This document shows positions 25,852 through 34,174 of a stretch of 64,000 nt of DNA, piece by piece. The DNA is taken from NCBI RefSeq assembly GCF_001613245.1, contig NZ_BDBZ01000035.1, positions 248,001-312,000 of the forward strand, given 5' to 3'. This DNA is from Nocardia speluncae NBRC 108251. GTDB taxonomy: Bacteria; Actinomycetota; Actinomycetes; Mycobacteriales; Mycobacteriaceae. Each line of letters starts with the position of its first letter. The first letter of the stretch is position 1. The notes under the pieces were generated by a model that was not told where the DNA came from, made no database searches, and saw only the letters and a list, made by a program, of their open reading frames with translations. The position numbers were made by a program, and so were the translations under genes.

Positions 25852-27003
25852 TCAGCCCGCGGCGCGGATCTGGGCGAGGAACTCGGCGTTGGTTTCGGTC
25901 TGCCGGAGACCGGTCGACAGTAGTTCCAGCGCCTGCTGCGGTTCGCGGCCCGCGAGAGTTTTCCGGAGTGAGTGAACGGCGGTGCGCTCCGCGGGGGACA
26001 GGAGCAGCTCCTCTTTGCGCGTGCTCGAGCGGTCGATATCGATCGCGGGGAACAGGCGGCGGTCGGCCGCATGCCGGTCCAGCTTCAGTTCGGCGTTTCC
26101 GGTGCCCTTGTACTCCTCGAAGATCACAGTGTCGGCCAGTGAACCGGTTTCGACAAGGGCGCTGGCGATAATGGTGAGCGAGCCGCCATTCTCGATATTG
26201 CGGGCGGCACCGAGGAATTTTTTCGGTGGTGCCAGCGCCGCAGCGTCGACGCCGCCGGAGAGGATACGGCCGGAACCGTTCGCGGCCAGGTTGTACGCGC
26301 GGGCCAGCCGGGTCAGCGAATCGAGCAGTATCACCACATCGCGGCCCATTTCGACGAGGCGTTTGGCATGTTCGACGGCCAGTTCGGCGAGCGCGATATG
26401 GTCGCGGGCCGGCCTGTCGAAGGTCGCGGCGGCGATTTCGGCCGGTACCGCCCGGGACAGATCGGTTACCTCTTCGGGGCGTTCGCCGACCAATACCAGC
26501 ATCAGCTGGCATTCGGGATGGTTCTTGGCGATACCGTGTGCGATCGATTGCAGCACAGAGGTTTTACCCGCCTTGGGTGGAGCGACCACCAGGGCGCGCT
26601 GGCCCTTGCCGATCGGCATCACCAGGTCGGTGATACGCGTGGTCAGTTCGTGCGGCTCGGTCTCGAGCCGTAGCCGGTCCTGCGGGTAGAGGGGAACCAA
26701 GTCGGAGAAGTGCGGCCGGGACGCGGCGTTGTCGGGCGGCAGGCCGTTGACGCTGTCGATCCGGATCAGTGGCGCCGGTTCGGCGCCGTCCGGTTTCGGG
26801 GCGATCGTGCCGGTGAGGGTATCGCCGCGACGGAGTCCGTACCGGCGGATCAGACGCGTCGGCACATGGGCATCGTGCGGTCCGGGCAGATAGCCTTCGA
26901 CGCGCAGCGACGCATGGTTGCCGACGATATCGAGAATGCCGGCGACCGGTGTCCCGCCGCCTTCGGTCGTGTGGTCTCTGCTACGAATAGTGTTGTCCTG
27001 CAT
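25852..27003 (-). CDS. rho: Short, divergent Rho factor paralogue
   Basis: A 383-residue homologue of transcription terminator Rho, without the N-terminal helical domain and without the long insert of normal actinobacterial Rho. The hexameric ATPase core looks intact: Walker A PPKAGKTS (142-149), catalytic Glu174 in GERPEEV (an Asp before it is Gly), Walker B ILLDS (225-229), and arginine finger Arg330 in STRKEEL. The cold-shock fold is present but its aromatic RNA-stacking motif is NHASLR (29-34), where actinobacterial Rho usually has NYAF. ATG at 27003 follows AGGAG. It is likely a second Rho with changed RNA choice. The usual rho is expected elsewhere. Confidence 0.88.
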   Translation of the reverse strand: MQDNTIRSRDHTTEGGGTPVAGILDIVGNHASLRVEGYLPGPHDAHVPTRLIRRYGLRRGDTLTGTIAPKPDGAEPAPLIRIDSVNGLPPDNAASRPHFSDLVPLYPQDRLRLETEPHELTTRITDLVMPIGKGQRALVVAPPKAGKTSVLQSIAHGIAKNHPECQLMLVLVGERPEEVTDLSRAVPAEIAAATFDRPARDHIALAELAVEHAKRLVEMGRDVVILLDSLTRLARAYNLAANGSGRILSGGVDAAALAPPKKFLGAARNIENGGSLTIIASALVETGSLADTVIFEEYKGTGNAELKLDRHAADRRLFPAIDIDRSSTRKEELLLSPAERTAVHSLRKTLAGREPQQALELLSTGLRQTETNAEFLAQIRAAG

Positions 27004-27353
27004 GGAGTTTCTCCTGAATACGTGAGTTGCGAAAATGGCTGTGCGCTGTGTGCCGCATAGCGCCACCGGGCGCGCCGGATGCAGAGATGATCTGCCGTAG
27101 CCGCTGTGGCCTGTGTCCGTCCGGTCCGCACGCTGTACCGGATCGGCGGCGCTCGAAAACTGAAAGGGCGAATGCAGAGTCTTGTGGGAGGGAGTGATCC
27201 ACCTACGTCCACAAGATGAAGACGGCACGTACATTACCGGCAACTCGAACAACACGCAACAGTGCCGGGTTGTTCCCCGCATCCGATGCGGCCCCCACCG
27301 CGAGCCATCCGGCACGTGATGCCCACGCAGTCGTCACTGTGGCCCTGGACGGC
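27004..27353. other. Untranslated leader region of the rho paralogue
   Basis: About 350 bases without a supported gene between the rho paralogue start and the terminator at 27354. The rho frame is open back to 27315, but those residues have no Rho similarity and a good AGGAG site supports 27003. A long leader would suit Rho self-control. Confidence 0.35.
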
Positions 27354-27398
27354 AAAAACCACCCGCACCTGCTCTACCTACAGCAGGTGCGGGTGGTT
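27354..27398 (-). terminator. Intrinsic terminator of the desulfination operon
   Basis: A perfect 17-bp stem (27357-27373 with 27382-27398; arm AACCACCCGCACCTGCT) and an 8-base loop. On the minus strand the stem is followed by TTTTT. It lies just after the last gene of the sulfur operon. Confidence 0.88.
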
Positions 27399-27410
27399 GG
27401 TGACGGTGCC

Positions 27411-28358
27411 TCAGACCGCGGTGGCCGAACGATTTGCCTCGATGACCTCGCCGATCCATGGCAGAACCGCGTCGCGGACGGCGACCGTCCGGGGCAGCAG
27501 GCCGTTGGTGTGCAACAGGTCTGCGCAACGCTGCTGTTCGTCGAGAAATTCGTCGGTGACCGGGTTGATCCCGAAGGGGCGTCCCCGCAGCGCCGCCTCC
27601 CAGCGATCGAGATCGGCGGTGCCGCCGCGCCGCCGCGCGTCGTCGACGAAGAAACGTGCGGCATCGCGTGGGTTGGCGACGATCCACGCGTCCGATTCCT
27701 GAAGGGCCGTGATGATCGCTTGGAGTTCCGTGTGGTGGTTTGCCGCGAAATCGCGCCGGACGAACCACAGCGATGGGTGGCTGAAGAGGCCGTCGGTATC
27801 GACGAGCGTGTGTACCTGCGCGGTGGCCTCGACCTCGGCCAGCGCCGGATAGGCACCGACCCAGGCATCGATATCGCCGCGCAGCAAGGCGGCACCCCCC
27901 TCGTTCACGTCGATATCGACCGGGGTGATATCGGACCAGCGCAGCCCCTCGCGGTCGAGCGCGAGCAGGGCCAGCGTGGTCTGCCACGAACCGTGGGCGA
28001 TCCCGACCCGCTTACCATGCAGATCGGCGACGGTGCGGATCCCGGAGCCGGCGCGGCTCACCAACCGCCCGTTCTCGACGCGCGGGCCCGAAATCCCGAT
28101 ATAGACCAGGTCACGTCCCTGGCCGAGACCGGTGATCGGCGGGGTGAAACCGGTGCCGATGAAATCGTAGCCACCTTCCTCGAACAACCAGTCCGAATGC
28201 AATGTCGGCAGCCCGGTACGTGGATCGGCCCGCGGTGGCGCCGGTAGTTCGCGCAGGTCCACCCACTCGACCTCGGGGAGCCGGCGTTCGAGCAGGCCGT
28301 TGTGGCGCAGCACGAACAGAGAGTTGTTGTTCGGGAAATATCCGATACGGATAGTCAT
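27411..28358 (-). CDS. SsuA-fold binding protein without signal peptide
   Basis: A 315-residue protein of the NMT1/SsuA solute-binding fold, with segments VYIGISGP, DLHGKRVGIAHGSWQ and INEGG-like DVNEGGAALLRGDIDAWVGAYPAL. It begins MTIRIGYFPNN, straight on the first strand: there is no signal peptide or lipobox, so it should stay in the cytosol. The desulfinase DszB has the same fold and is also cytosolic, but this protein lacks a CPVP cysteine motif. It may be an enzyme or chaperone that evolved from a binding protein. ATG at 28358 follows AAAAGGAA. It is the last gene before a strong terminator. Confidence 0.8.
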   Translation of the reverse strand: MTIRIGYFPNNNSLFVLRHNGLLERRLPEVEWVDLRELPAPPRADPRTGLPTLHSDWLFEEGGYDFIGTGFTPPITGLGQGRDLVYIGISGPRVENGRLVSRAGSGIRTVADLHGKRVGIAHGSWQTTLALLALDREGLRWSDITPVDIDVNEGGAALLRGDIDAWVGAYPALAEVEATAQVHTLVDTDGLFSHPSLWFVRRDFAANHHTELQAIITALQESDAWIVANPRDAARFFVDDARRRGGTADLDRWEAALRGRPFGINPVTDEFLDEQQRCADLLHTNGLLPRTVAVRDAVLPWIGEVIEANRSATAV

Positions 28359-28383
28359 GGCAGAGTTCCTTTTCGGCGAGAGG

Positions 28384-29091
28384 TCAGACGAGACCGCGGC
28401 GGCGGGCCTCGTCGAGCAATCCACTACGACCCCACTGCGCCACGAGGTTCGTCGGATCGAAATCGGCAGCGCCGCCGACGAGTTCACCGAGCGCCTGGTA
28501 CTGGGCCCCCTCTTCGAGCAGGACCACGAATTTGGCGAGGTCGAGCAGGCCCGACCGGCCGATCACATTGACGCCACCGTTGGCCTCGAAGATCGCGACG
28601 AGGTCGGGGTCGTCGACGAGGCGGTCGAGAATGAAATCGCCGGGGGCCTGGCTGCGGTCGAGATGGGCGGGGATATCGCGGGAGAGGGTCAGGCGCTGCG
28701 AGGCCGCGTATGTGATACGCAGGGTCCGGTGGGTCTGTGCCCAGCCGCCCAGCCACGGCGTGTGCGCGTGCACGATCGAGGTGATTTCGGGATGCTTACG
28801 GAACACCCCGGCATATCCGGTGACGAATCCGGCCGGACCGTCGCCGGCAAGTACTTCTCCGTCGAATGTCGCGAGGATCGGTTTTGCGCTGCGGTCCGCC
28901 GCCCACGGGCCGGGTTCGTTGAGTGCGACGGCCAACTCTTCGCCGGGAACCCGCTCCACGAAGTTCACGGTGCCGTTGGCGGACACGGTCCCGGTTTCGC
29001 GGAATACCCGGAACGCGGTATCGGCATCGCGGCGCGCATTGTCGAGGAAAGCCGCTACCGCGGGGGTGACGCGTTTTTCGGTGCTGGTCAT
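28384..29091 (-). CDS. Class II aldolase/adducin family protein
   Basis: A 235-residue zinc-type aldolase-fold protein. The metal motif HAH is at residues 108-110 (IVHAHTPWLGG), an early SANGTVNFV fits the SGN-like phosphate loop in altered form, and a later ligand histidine is not obvious. Such proteins perform retro-aldol, epimerase or decarboxylase reactions. Here it may process the carbon skeleton left after desulfonation. ATG at 29091 follows AGGGAA. It is 167 bases after the SsuD-like monooxygenase gene and 25 bases before the cytosolic binding-fold gene. Confidence 0.8.
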   Translation of the reverse strand: MTSTEKRVTPAVAAFLDNARRDADTAFRVFRETGTVSANGTVNFVERVPGEELAVALNEPGPWAADRSAKPILATFDGEVLAGDGPAGFVTGYAGVFRKHPEITSIVHAHTPWLGGWAQTHRTLRITYAASQRLTLSRDIPAHLDRSQAPGDFILDRLVDDPDLVAIFEANGGVNVIGRSGLLDLAKFVVLLEEGAQYQALGELVGGAADFDPTNLVAQWGRSGLLDEARRRGLV

Positions 29092-29257
29092 GCTGATTCC
29101 CTGAGTTCGTAGGTGCCGGGGCCGGTACCCGGATGCCCGGAGTGGTGGGGTGCGACTGGTATCGGTGTTTGTTGGTGAAACCGGCTGCCCTGCTGTGCTG
29201 GTCGCTGCGGCTACCGGTCGAGCTGTTGCGGGGAGCCGGGCAGGGATCCGATGGCTG

Positions 29258-30415
29258 CTATCGGGTGGAAAGGGAGCGGATCCGGGTGGGGGTGGTGCGT
29301 CGCAGCAGCGGTAGCACTTCTTCGCCCACGCGGTACGCCTCTTCGAGGTGGGGGTTGCCGGCGAGGATGAACGCATCCACGCCGAGATCGATCAATTGGT
29401 CGAGTCGTTCGGCGATCTGCTCGTAGCTGCCCACGAGTCCGAACGCCGGACCGCCGCGGATGAGGCTGAATCCGCACCACACATTGGGCTGGACTTCCAG
29501 GTCGCGGTAGCCGGTGATGTGTTCCGGTACCCAGCCCGCGATCCGGGCGGCACCGACGGAGTCCCCCTGGGCGGCCCGGTCGGCGGCCGCGCGGTCGACG
29601 GATGCCCAGCCCCTCTCGATCTCGGTCCAGGCGGCTTCTTCGGTATGCCGGGCGACGATATCGATCCGTACCGCGAATTTCGGTGTGCCACCGGTTTTCC
29701 CGGAGTGTGCACGGACTCCGTCGAACTTCGCCCGCAGGGCGTCGAACGGTTCGAGCCACGACAGGTAGTAATCGGCATGCCGGCCTGCGGCGTCCACAGC
29801 GGCACCGGACGAACCAGAGAAGTACACCTCGGGGAACGGCTGACCTGCCAGCAGCGGTGGTAGCGCCGCGCCCTCGGTCCTGAAGAACCGGCCGGCGTGG
29901 TCGAACGGCCTACCGTCCCACACCCCGCGCAGCACGTCGAGGAATTCCGAGGTGCGCGCGTAGCGGTCGTCGTGCGCCACCTTGTCGCCCCACCACAACT
30001 GCGGTGCCCCACCGCCTCCGCTGATGATGTTGTAGACCAGGCGTCCCCCGGTGGCGCGCTGCAGGCTCGCCGACATCCGGGCGGCCTGCACCGGATGCAG
30101 GAACCCGGGCTGGAACGCCACCATGAAGCGGTACGTATCGCTTTCCCGGGCGAGCGCCGACGCGGTGGCCCAGGGGTCCTCGGTGATCGGGAAGGAGGGC
30201 AGCAGTCCGCCGACGAATCCCGCGGATTCCGACGCCTTCACCACGGCGGCCATATGGTCGATATAGCTGTATCCGTCCAGTTTCCCGCCGCGGATCGCCG
30301 GCGCGATATTGCCCGGCCCGTGGCCGCCGGCATGCCCGCGGTTGTAGCGGCGCGGCGTGCGCAGCGACGCGTGGTCGCCCTCCATACCGATACGCCAGTA
30401 GAAATCCGTGCTCAC
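29258..30415 (-). CDS. SsuD-like flavin-dependent monooxygenase (LLM family)
   Basis: A 385-residue FMNH2-dependent oxygenase of the alkanesulfonate monooxygenase branch. It keeps the SsuD-like segments FMVAFQPGFLHPVQAARMSA, GRLVYNIISG, FPEVYFSGSS, and the ending AFILAGNPHLEEAYRVGEEV. Such enzymes cleave C-S bonds of sulfonates or oxidise sulfones, using reduced flavin from a separate reductase, which is not in this window. ATG at 30415 overlaps the stop of the second LLM gene (ATGA). It is part of the sulfur operon that includes a DszB-family desulfinase. Confidence 0.9.
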   Translation of the reverse strand: MSTDFYWRIGMEGDHASLRTPRRYNRGHAGGHGPGNIAPAIRGGKLDGYSYIDHMAAVVKASESAGFVGGLLPSFPITEDPWATASALARESDTYRFMVAFQPGFLHPVQAARMSASLQRATGGRLVYNIISGGGGAPQLWWGDKVAHDDRYARTSEFLDVLRGVWDGRPFDHAGRFFRTEGAALPPLLAGQPFPEVYFSGSSGAAVDAAGRHADYYLSWLEPFDALRAKFDGVRAHSGKTGGTPKFAVRIDIVARHTEEAAWTEIERGWASVDRAAADRAAQGDSVGAARIAGWVPEHITGYRDLEVQPNVWCGFSLIRGGPAFGLVGSYEQIAERLDQLIDLGVDAFILAGNPHLEEAYRVGEEVLPLLRRTTPTRIRSLSTR

Positions 30416-31458
30416 GCGTGGTTCTCCTGTCCTGCGAGAATGCGGCCGGCCGGGTCGGCGAGGTGTAGCAGATGTTCTCCGGTCCGGTGCAGTTCCTCGA
30501 TATGCGGATGGCCGGTCAGTTCGAATATCTCGATTCCGCGTGCCCGGTAGTTCGAAAGTGCTTGTGCCACCTGCTCATAACTACCGACCAGGCCGACCGG
30601 CCTGGGGTAGCCGATCTGGTCGAAGCCCGACCAGCGGAAGCCGTCGAGGGCGAGCGCCCGGACCTCGGCGGCGCCCGCCTCCGGGCGGACCTCGCGCCAT
30701 TGCCGCAGAACACGCGCCCACGCCTCGCCCTCGGTCTCTCGGGCGATGACGGGTAGGGCGAGCCCCGCGCGCACGGTACGCCCGGACGCTGTCGCCGTAT
30801 CCCGCAGGGATGCCACCCCATCCTCGACGCCGTCCCCGGTTTCGTCGAATATGTGCACGTCACCGTGCCCGGCCGATAATTCGATCGCCTCCTGCGAATT
30901 ACCCGACAGGTGGACACCGGGAAACGGCAGGCCCGACAGGATGCCGCGAAAGCCACCATCGATGACGTCGTAGTATTCGCCCGCGAATTCGAAACCGGTA
31001 CCCCCGAACCGTCCGGGCAGCACCTGCTCTTCGTTCCACACACCCCGTGCGACGGTGAGGAATTCGGCCGCCCGGCGATAGCGATCCACGCCGGTGACCC
31101 GGTCACCGCGCGCCGCGGCGTCTGCTGCGCCGGTTTCCACGCGCAACCGCCAGTCGAGCCGCCCGGCGGAGAGTCGTTGCAGGGTGGCCGACAGCTTGGC
31201 CGCGTACACGGGTGTCCCGAACGCGGGATGGAATTCGACGCCGACCCGCAGGTGCCGGGTCCGGCGCAGGGCGGAGCCCGCGACCACCCACGACTCTTCG
31301 CCGGCCGGATCGTAGGGAGCGACGACACCGTCGAGCCCGGACAATTCGGCTGCGAGGACGACCTGATCGAGGAACTCGAATCCGCCGCGGTGTGCGGAGG
31401 CGGAACCGACGTGGCGCCCGTCCCCGCGAACCGGAAGCTCCCACCGGAACTCGGTCAC
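30412..31458 (-). CDS. Second LLM flavin-dependent monooxygenase
   Basis: A 348-residue LLM-family protein, shorter and more divergent than its neighbour. It begins TEFRWELPVRGDG, has RLSAGRLDWRLRVETG where SsuD has the N-LVTG region, and ends IEIFELTGHPHIEELHRTGEHLL. GTG at 31458 overlaps the stop of the desulfinase gene (GTGA) and its own stop overlaps the SsuD-like start, so all three are tightly coupled. A reasonable reading is that the two oxygenases take successive or alternative oxidation steps before desulfination. The substrate is unknown. Confidence 0.87.
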   Translation of the reverse strand: MTEFRWELPVRGDGRHVGSASAHRGGFEFLDQVVLAAELSGLDGVVAPYDPAGEESWVVAGSALRRTRHLRVGVEFHPAFGTPVYAAKLSATLQRLSAGRLDWRLRVETGAADAAARGDRVTGVDRYRRAAEFLTVARGVWNEEQVLPGRFGGTGFEFAGEYYDVIDGGFRGILSGLPFPGVHLSGNSQEAIELSAGHGDVHIFDETGDGVEDGVASLRDTATASGRTVRAGLALPVIARETEGEAWARVLRQWREVRPEAGAAEVRALALDGFRWSGFDQIGYPRPVGLVGSYEQVAQALSNYRARGIEIFELTGHPHIEELHRTGEHLLHLADPAGRILAGQENHA

Positions 31459-32504
31459 GACGTTGCCTCTCTTCCGGCGGCAAGCTGTGCACTCGCCTGC
31501 CGGAGTGGTTCCGGGGCGATCCACGAGTCGAGATCGAAATCGGTGGCAAGGAAGCCATGGGTGTAGAGGAACTGTTTCTGGACATCGAGCAGTTCGACCC
31601 GCTCGTCGGACAATGCCGGGTGCAGACCACGATGGAATGTGTCGCCGTAGGCGGCCTCGACTCCCGCCGCGCCGGAGAAGGTTTCCCGGGCCAGTACAGC
31701 GCGGACCTCGTCGAGATTGCCGGCGGCCCACTCCGCGGCCCGCAACGTCTGGGTGAGGAACCCGACCACCAGGTCGGGGCGCGATTCCAGCAGGTCGGCG
31801 TGCACGGTGATCGGGCGCGGGGTGCCGTTGTTGACGCGCGAGCGCTTCGATTCGGTGGTATCGAGGTCCACCGCGGTACGCAGGCCGTGCTCGCGGGCGA
31901 TCTCCTGGGCGCGCGCACCCTTGACGTAGATCGCATCGACGTCACCGGCCAGCAATGCCTGCACACCCCAGGTGGTGACCCTGCGACCGGACGTGTTCTC
32001 GCCCCGGACCTGCGGCTTGCGCTCGACCGCCACCTCGACGGGCCGGACGTCGGCGAGGGTGAGCCCACCGAGGGCGAGCGCACTCGCGAACCCGTGGAGG
32101 GCCATCGCCCGCGGGAAACTGCGGGCCCGGTCCTGCGCCCAGGCGGGAACCGCGATCCGCAGCCCTGCCAGATCGGCCGGTCCGGAAGCGGGTGAATCGG
32201 GTGCCACCAGAATCGCCTGCGCTTCGTCGATCCAGGTCAGGCCGATGAGCCGGGTAGGTGAACCCTGTGCCCGCGCCGCGAGAGCGGGTACATTGCCGCC
32301 CTCGCGGATCAGGCCCGGCAGCTGATGGTCGAAATGCCGCGGCGCCAGTTCGGGGCCGGCATCCTGCAGCACTCCCAGGCCGATCCCCGCCGCGGCGGCG
32401 GTCTCGCCCAGCCAGCCGAGACTGTGGGCCAAACCGCTCGCGGTGGGCACGGGGCACCGGGTGTACCAGAGAGTGTCGAGGACAGGGTCGGCAGCAGTGG
32501 TCAT
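31455..32504 (-). CDS. DszB-family desulfinase
   Basis: A 349-residue cytosolic protein that matches 2-hydroxybiphenyl-2-sulfinate desulfinase DszB in layout. All three DszB catalytic residues align: Cys17 in TRCPVPTA (DszB Cys27 in SNCPVPNA), His57 in HFDH (His60 in HFTY) and Arg67 followed by GGN.P (Arg70 with GGE.P), with the same His-to-Arg distance of 10. The C-terminal QKQFLYTHGFL..DFDLDSWIAPE also follows DszB. The family releases sulfite from an aryl sulfinate. ATG at 32504 follows AAGGAG at 6 bases; a GTG lies one codon earlier. It is flanked by ABC importer and monooxygenase genes. Confidence 0.85.
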   Translation of the reverse strand: MTTAADPVLDTLWYTRCPVPTASGLAHSLGWLGETAAAAGIGLGVLQDAGPELAPRHFDHQLPGLIREGGNVPALAARAQGSPTRLIGLTWIDEAQAILVAPDSPASGPADLAGLRIAVPAWAQDRARSFPRAMALHGFASALALGGLTLADVRPVEVAVERKPQVRGENTSGRRVTTWGVQALLAGDVDAIYVKGARAQEIAREHGLRTAVDLDTTESKRSRVNNGTPRPITVHADLLESRPDLVVGFLTQTLRAAEWAAGNLDEVRAVLARETFSGAAGVEAAYGDTFHRGLHPALSDERVELLDVQKQFLYTHGFLATDFDLDSWIAPEPLRQASAQLAAGREATS

Positions 32505-32515
32505 CACGTGCTCCT

Positions 32516-33313
32516 TCAGGGGGTGGTGGGGGAGGGGGTGCGGCCGACACCCAGCTCGGCCAGGAAAGCGGCGCGGTAGCGCAGGGACTCCGGATCGGTG
32601 CGGTCACGCGGACGGGCGAGGTCGATATCGGTGTCGACGGCGAACCGGCCTGCGTTGAGGATCAGGACCCGGTCGGCCAGCCGGACCGCTTCGTCGACGT
32701 CATGGGTCACCAGCAGGACCGCCGGCCGGTGCCGTGAAACGAGGTCGCCGACCAGATCCTGCATCTGGAGCCGGGTCAGCGCATCGAGCGCCGCGAACGG
32801 CTCGTCGAGCAGCAGCAGTTCCGGTTCGCGAACCAAGGCCCGGGCCAGCGCCACTCGCTGTGCTTCGCCACCCGAGAGGGTCGCGGGCCACTGGCGTGCC
32901 TTGCCCTCGAGGTTGACCTCGGCCAGTGCGCGGGTAGCGTGTTCCCTGGTCGCGACGGTGCGGCGCTGCCCGATGGTGACATTGCCGAGCACCCGTTTCG
33001 ACGGGATGAGCCGCGGCTCCTGATAGACGGTCGTCCTGCGGGGCGGTACCAGAATTTCTCCGCCGTCCGGTTTCTCGAGCCCGGTCAGCAGCCGCAGCAG
33101 GGTGGTCTTCCCGGTTCCCGACGGACCTAGCAGGACGACGAACTCGCCCCGCCGGATCTCCAGGTCGATCCCGTCGAGAACGGTGTTGTCACCGAACTTC
33201 TTGTGCAGGCCGGTGATCGACACCGCGACCGGTTCGCCTGCCCTGCGGGCGGTGGCCGACGCGGGGCTCCGGGGGCGAGTGGACAACGGTGGCAAGGGCG
33301 CTTCGGGGCTCAT
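32516..33313 (-). CDS. Sulfonate-type ABC importer ATP-binding protein (SsuB-like)
   Basis: A 265-residue ATPase with Walker A GPSGTGKTT, signature LSGGEAQRVALARAL, Walker B LLLLDEPFAALD and switch VTHDVDEAV. An unusually short Q-loop region (RTTVYQEPRLIP) fits the SsuB group. ATG at 33313 overlaps the permease stop (ATGA). It drives the permease encoded just upstream and precedes the desulfinase gene by 11 bases. Confidence 0.92.
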   Translation of the reverse strand: MSPEAPLPPLSTRPRSPASATARRAGEPVAVSITGLHKKFGDNTVLDGIDLEIRRGEFVVLLGPSGTGKTTLLRLLTGLEKPDGGEILVPPRRTTVYQEPRLIPSKRVLGNVTIGQRRTVATREHATRALAEVNLEGKARQWPATLSGGEAQRVALARALVREPELLLLDEPFAALDALTRLQMQDLVGDLVSRHRPAVLLVTHDVDEAVRLADRVLILNAGRFAVDTDIDLARPRDRTDPESLRYRAAFLAELGVGRTPSPTTP

Positions 33314-34173
33314 CGGGCAGCCACCTGTCTGCGCCACGGCATGGCGAACCGTTCGATGATCCGGACAACTCCGTCGAAGATCAGGCCCAGCACCGCATAC
33401 AACACCACACAGAGCACCATGTAATCGGTGCGGTTGTACTCCTGCGCGAGGGTCACCAGATATCCGATCCCCTCCCTGGTGCCCACCTGCTCGGCGGCGA
33501 TCAGGCCGGTGATCGCGATGGAAAGGCAGATCCGCAGGGCCATCAGTACTCCGGGGAGCGCCGAGGGCAGGATCACCTCGAACACCAGGCGCGGGCCGGT
33601 GGCCCCGAAGCTGCGCGCCGCCTCGATCATCTTGCGATCGACATTGCGGACACCGAGATAGGTGTAGGCGTACATGGGCCCCACGGTGGCGAACGCGATC
33701 AACAGCACCTTGAACGTCTCGTCGATACCGAACCAGGCGATGAAGAGGGGAACCAGCGCCAGGAACGGAACCGCCCGGTTGATCTGCATCGTGGAATCCA
33801 CGAGTTCCTCACCGAGGCTGGACAACCCGGAGAGGACACCGAGGATCAACCCGGTCACCACCCCGAACAGCACGCCGAGTGCGGCACGGTGGAACGACGC
33901 GATCGAGAAGTCGACGAGCTGTCCGGTGTCGTACAACTCTGCGAAAGCCGTCCACACCTTCGGTGGCCCCGCGAGGATCTCCTCGGGAATCGAACCGGTG
34001 GCCGAGCCGACCCACCACACCGCGATGAGCAGGGCGGGCACGAGGAAGCGCAGCGGGATCGACATCCACCGGGGCCGGTGCCGGCCGGCCCGGTAGTGCG
34101 GCACCTCGAGGCCGGTTTCCCGGGGGGCCCGGCCGGTTTCGCCCTGGACGCGCGGTGTCGTCACGACGGCCAT
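33310..34173 (-). CDS. Sulfonate-type ABC importer permease (SsuC-like)
   Basis: A 287-residue inner-membrane permease with an Arg-rich cytosolic start of about 40 residues and six hydrophobic helices. The coupling motif is present as MIEAARSFGATGPRLVFEVILPSALP. It is one base after the binding-protein gene's stop region (34175) and overlaps the ATPase start. Confidence 0.92.
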   Translation of the reverse strand: MAVVTTPRVQGETGRAPRETGLEVPHYRAGRHRPRWMSIPLRFLVPALLIAVWWVGSATGSIPEEILAGPPKVWTAFAELYDTGQLVDFSIASFHRAALGVLFGVVTGLILGVLSGLSSLGEELVDSTMQINRAVPFLALVPLFIAWFGIDETFKVLLIAFATVGPMYAYTYLGVRNVDRKMIEAARSFGATGPRLVFEVILPSALPGVLMALRICLSIAITGLIAAEQVGTREGIGYLVTLAQEYNRTDYMVLCVVLYAVLGLIFDGVVRIIERFAMPWRRQVAAR

Positions 34174-34174
34174 C

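Noticed and set aside
24539..26512. 657-codon minus-strand frame over the SDR and rho genes
   Set aside because: Wrong frame through two well supported genes; no recognisable motif.
27004..27315. 104-codon N-terminal extension of the rho paralogue
   Set aside because: The extension shows no Rho-like content and a clear AGGAG supports the ATG at 27003.
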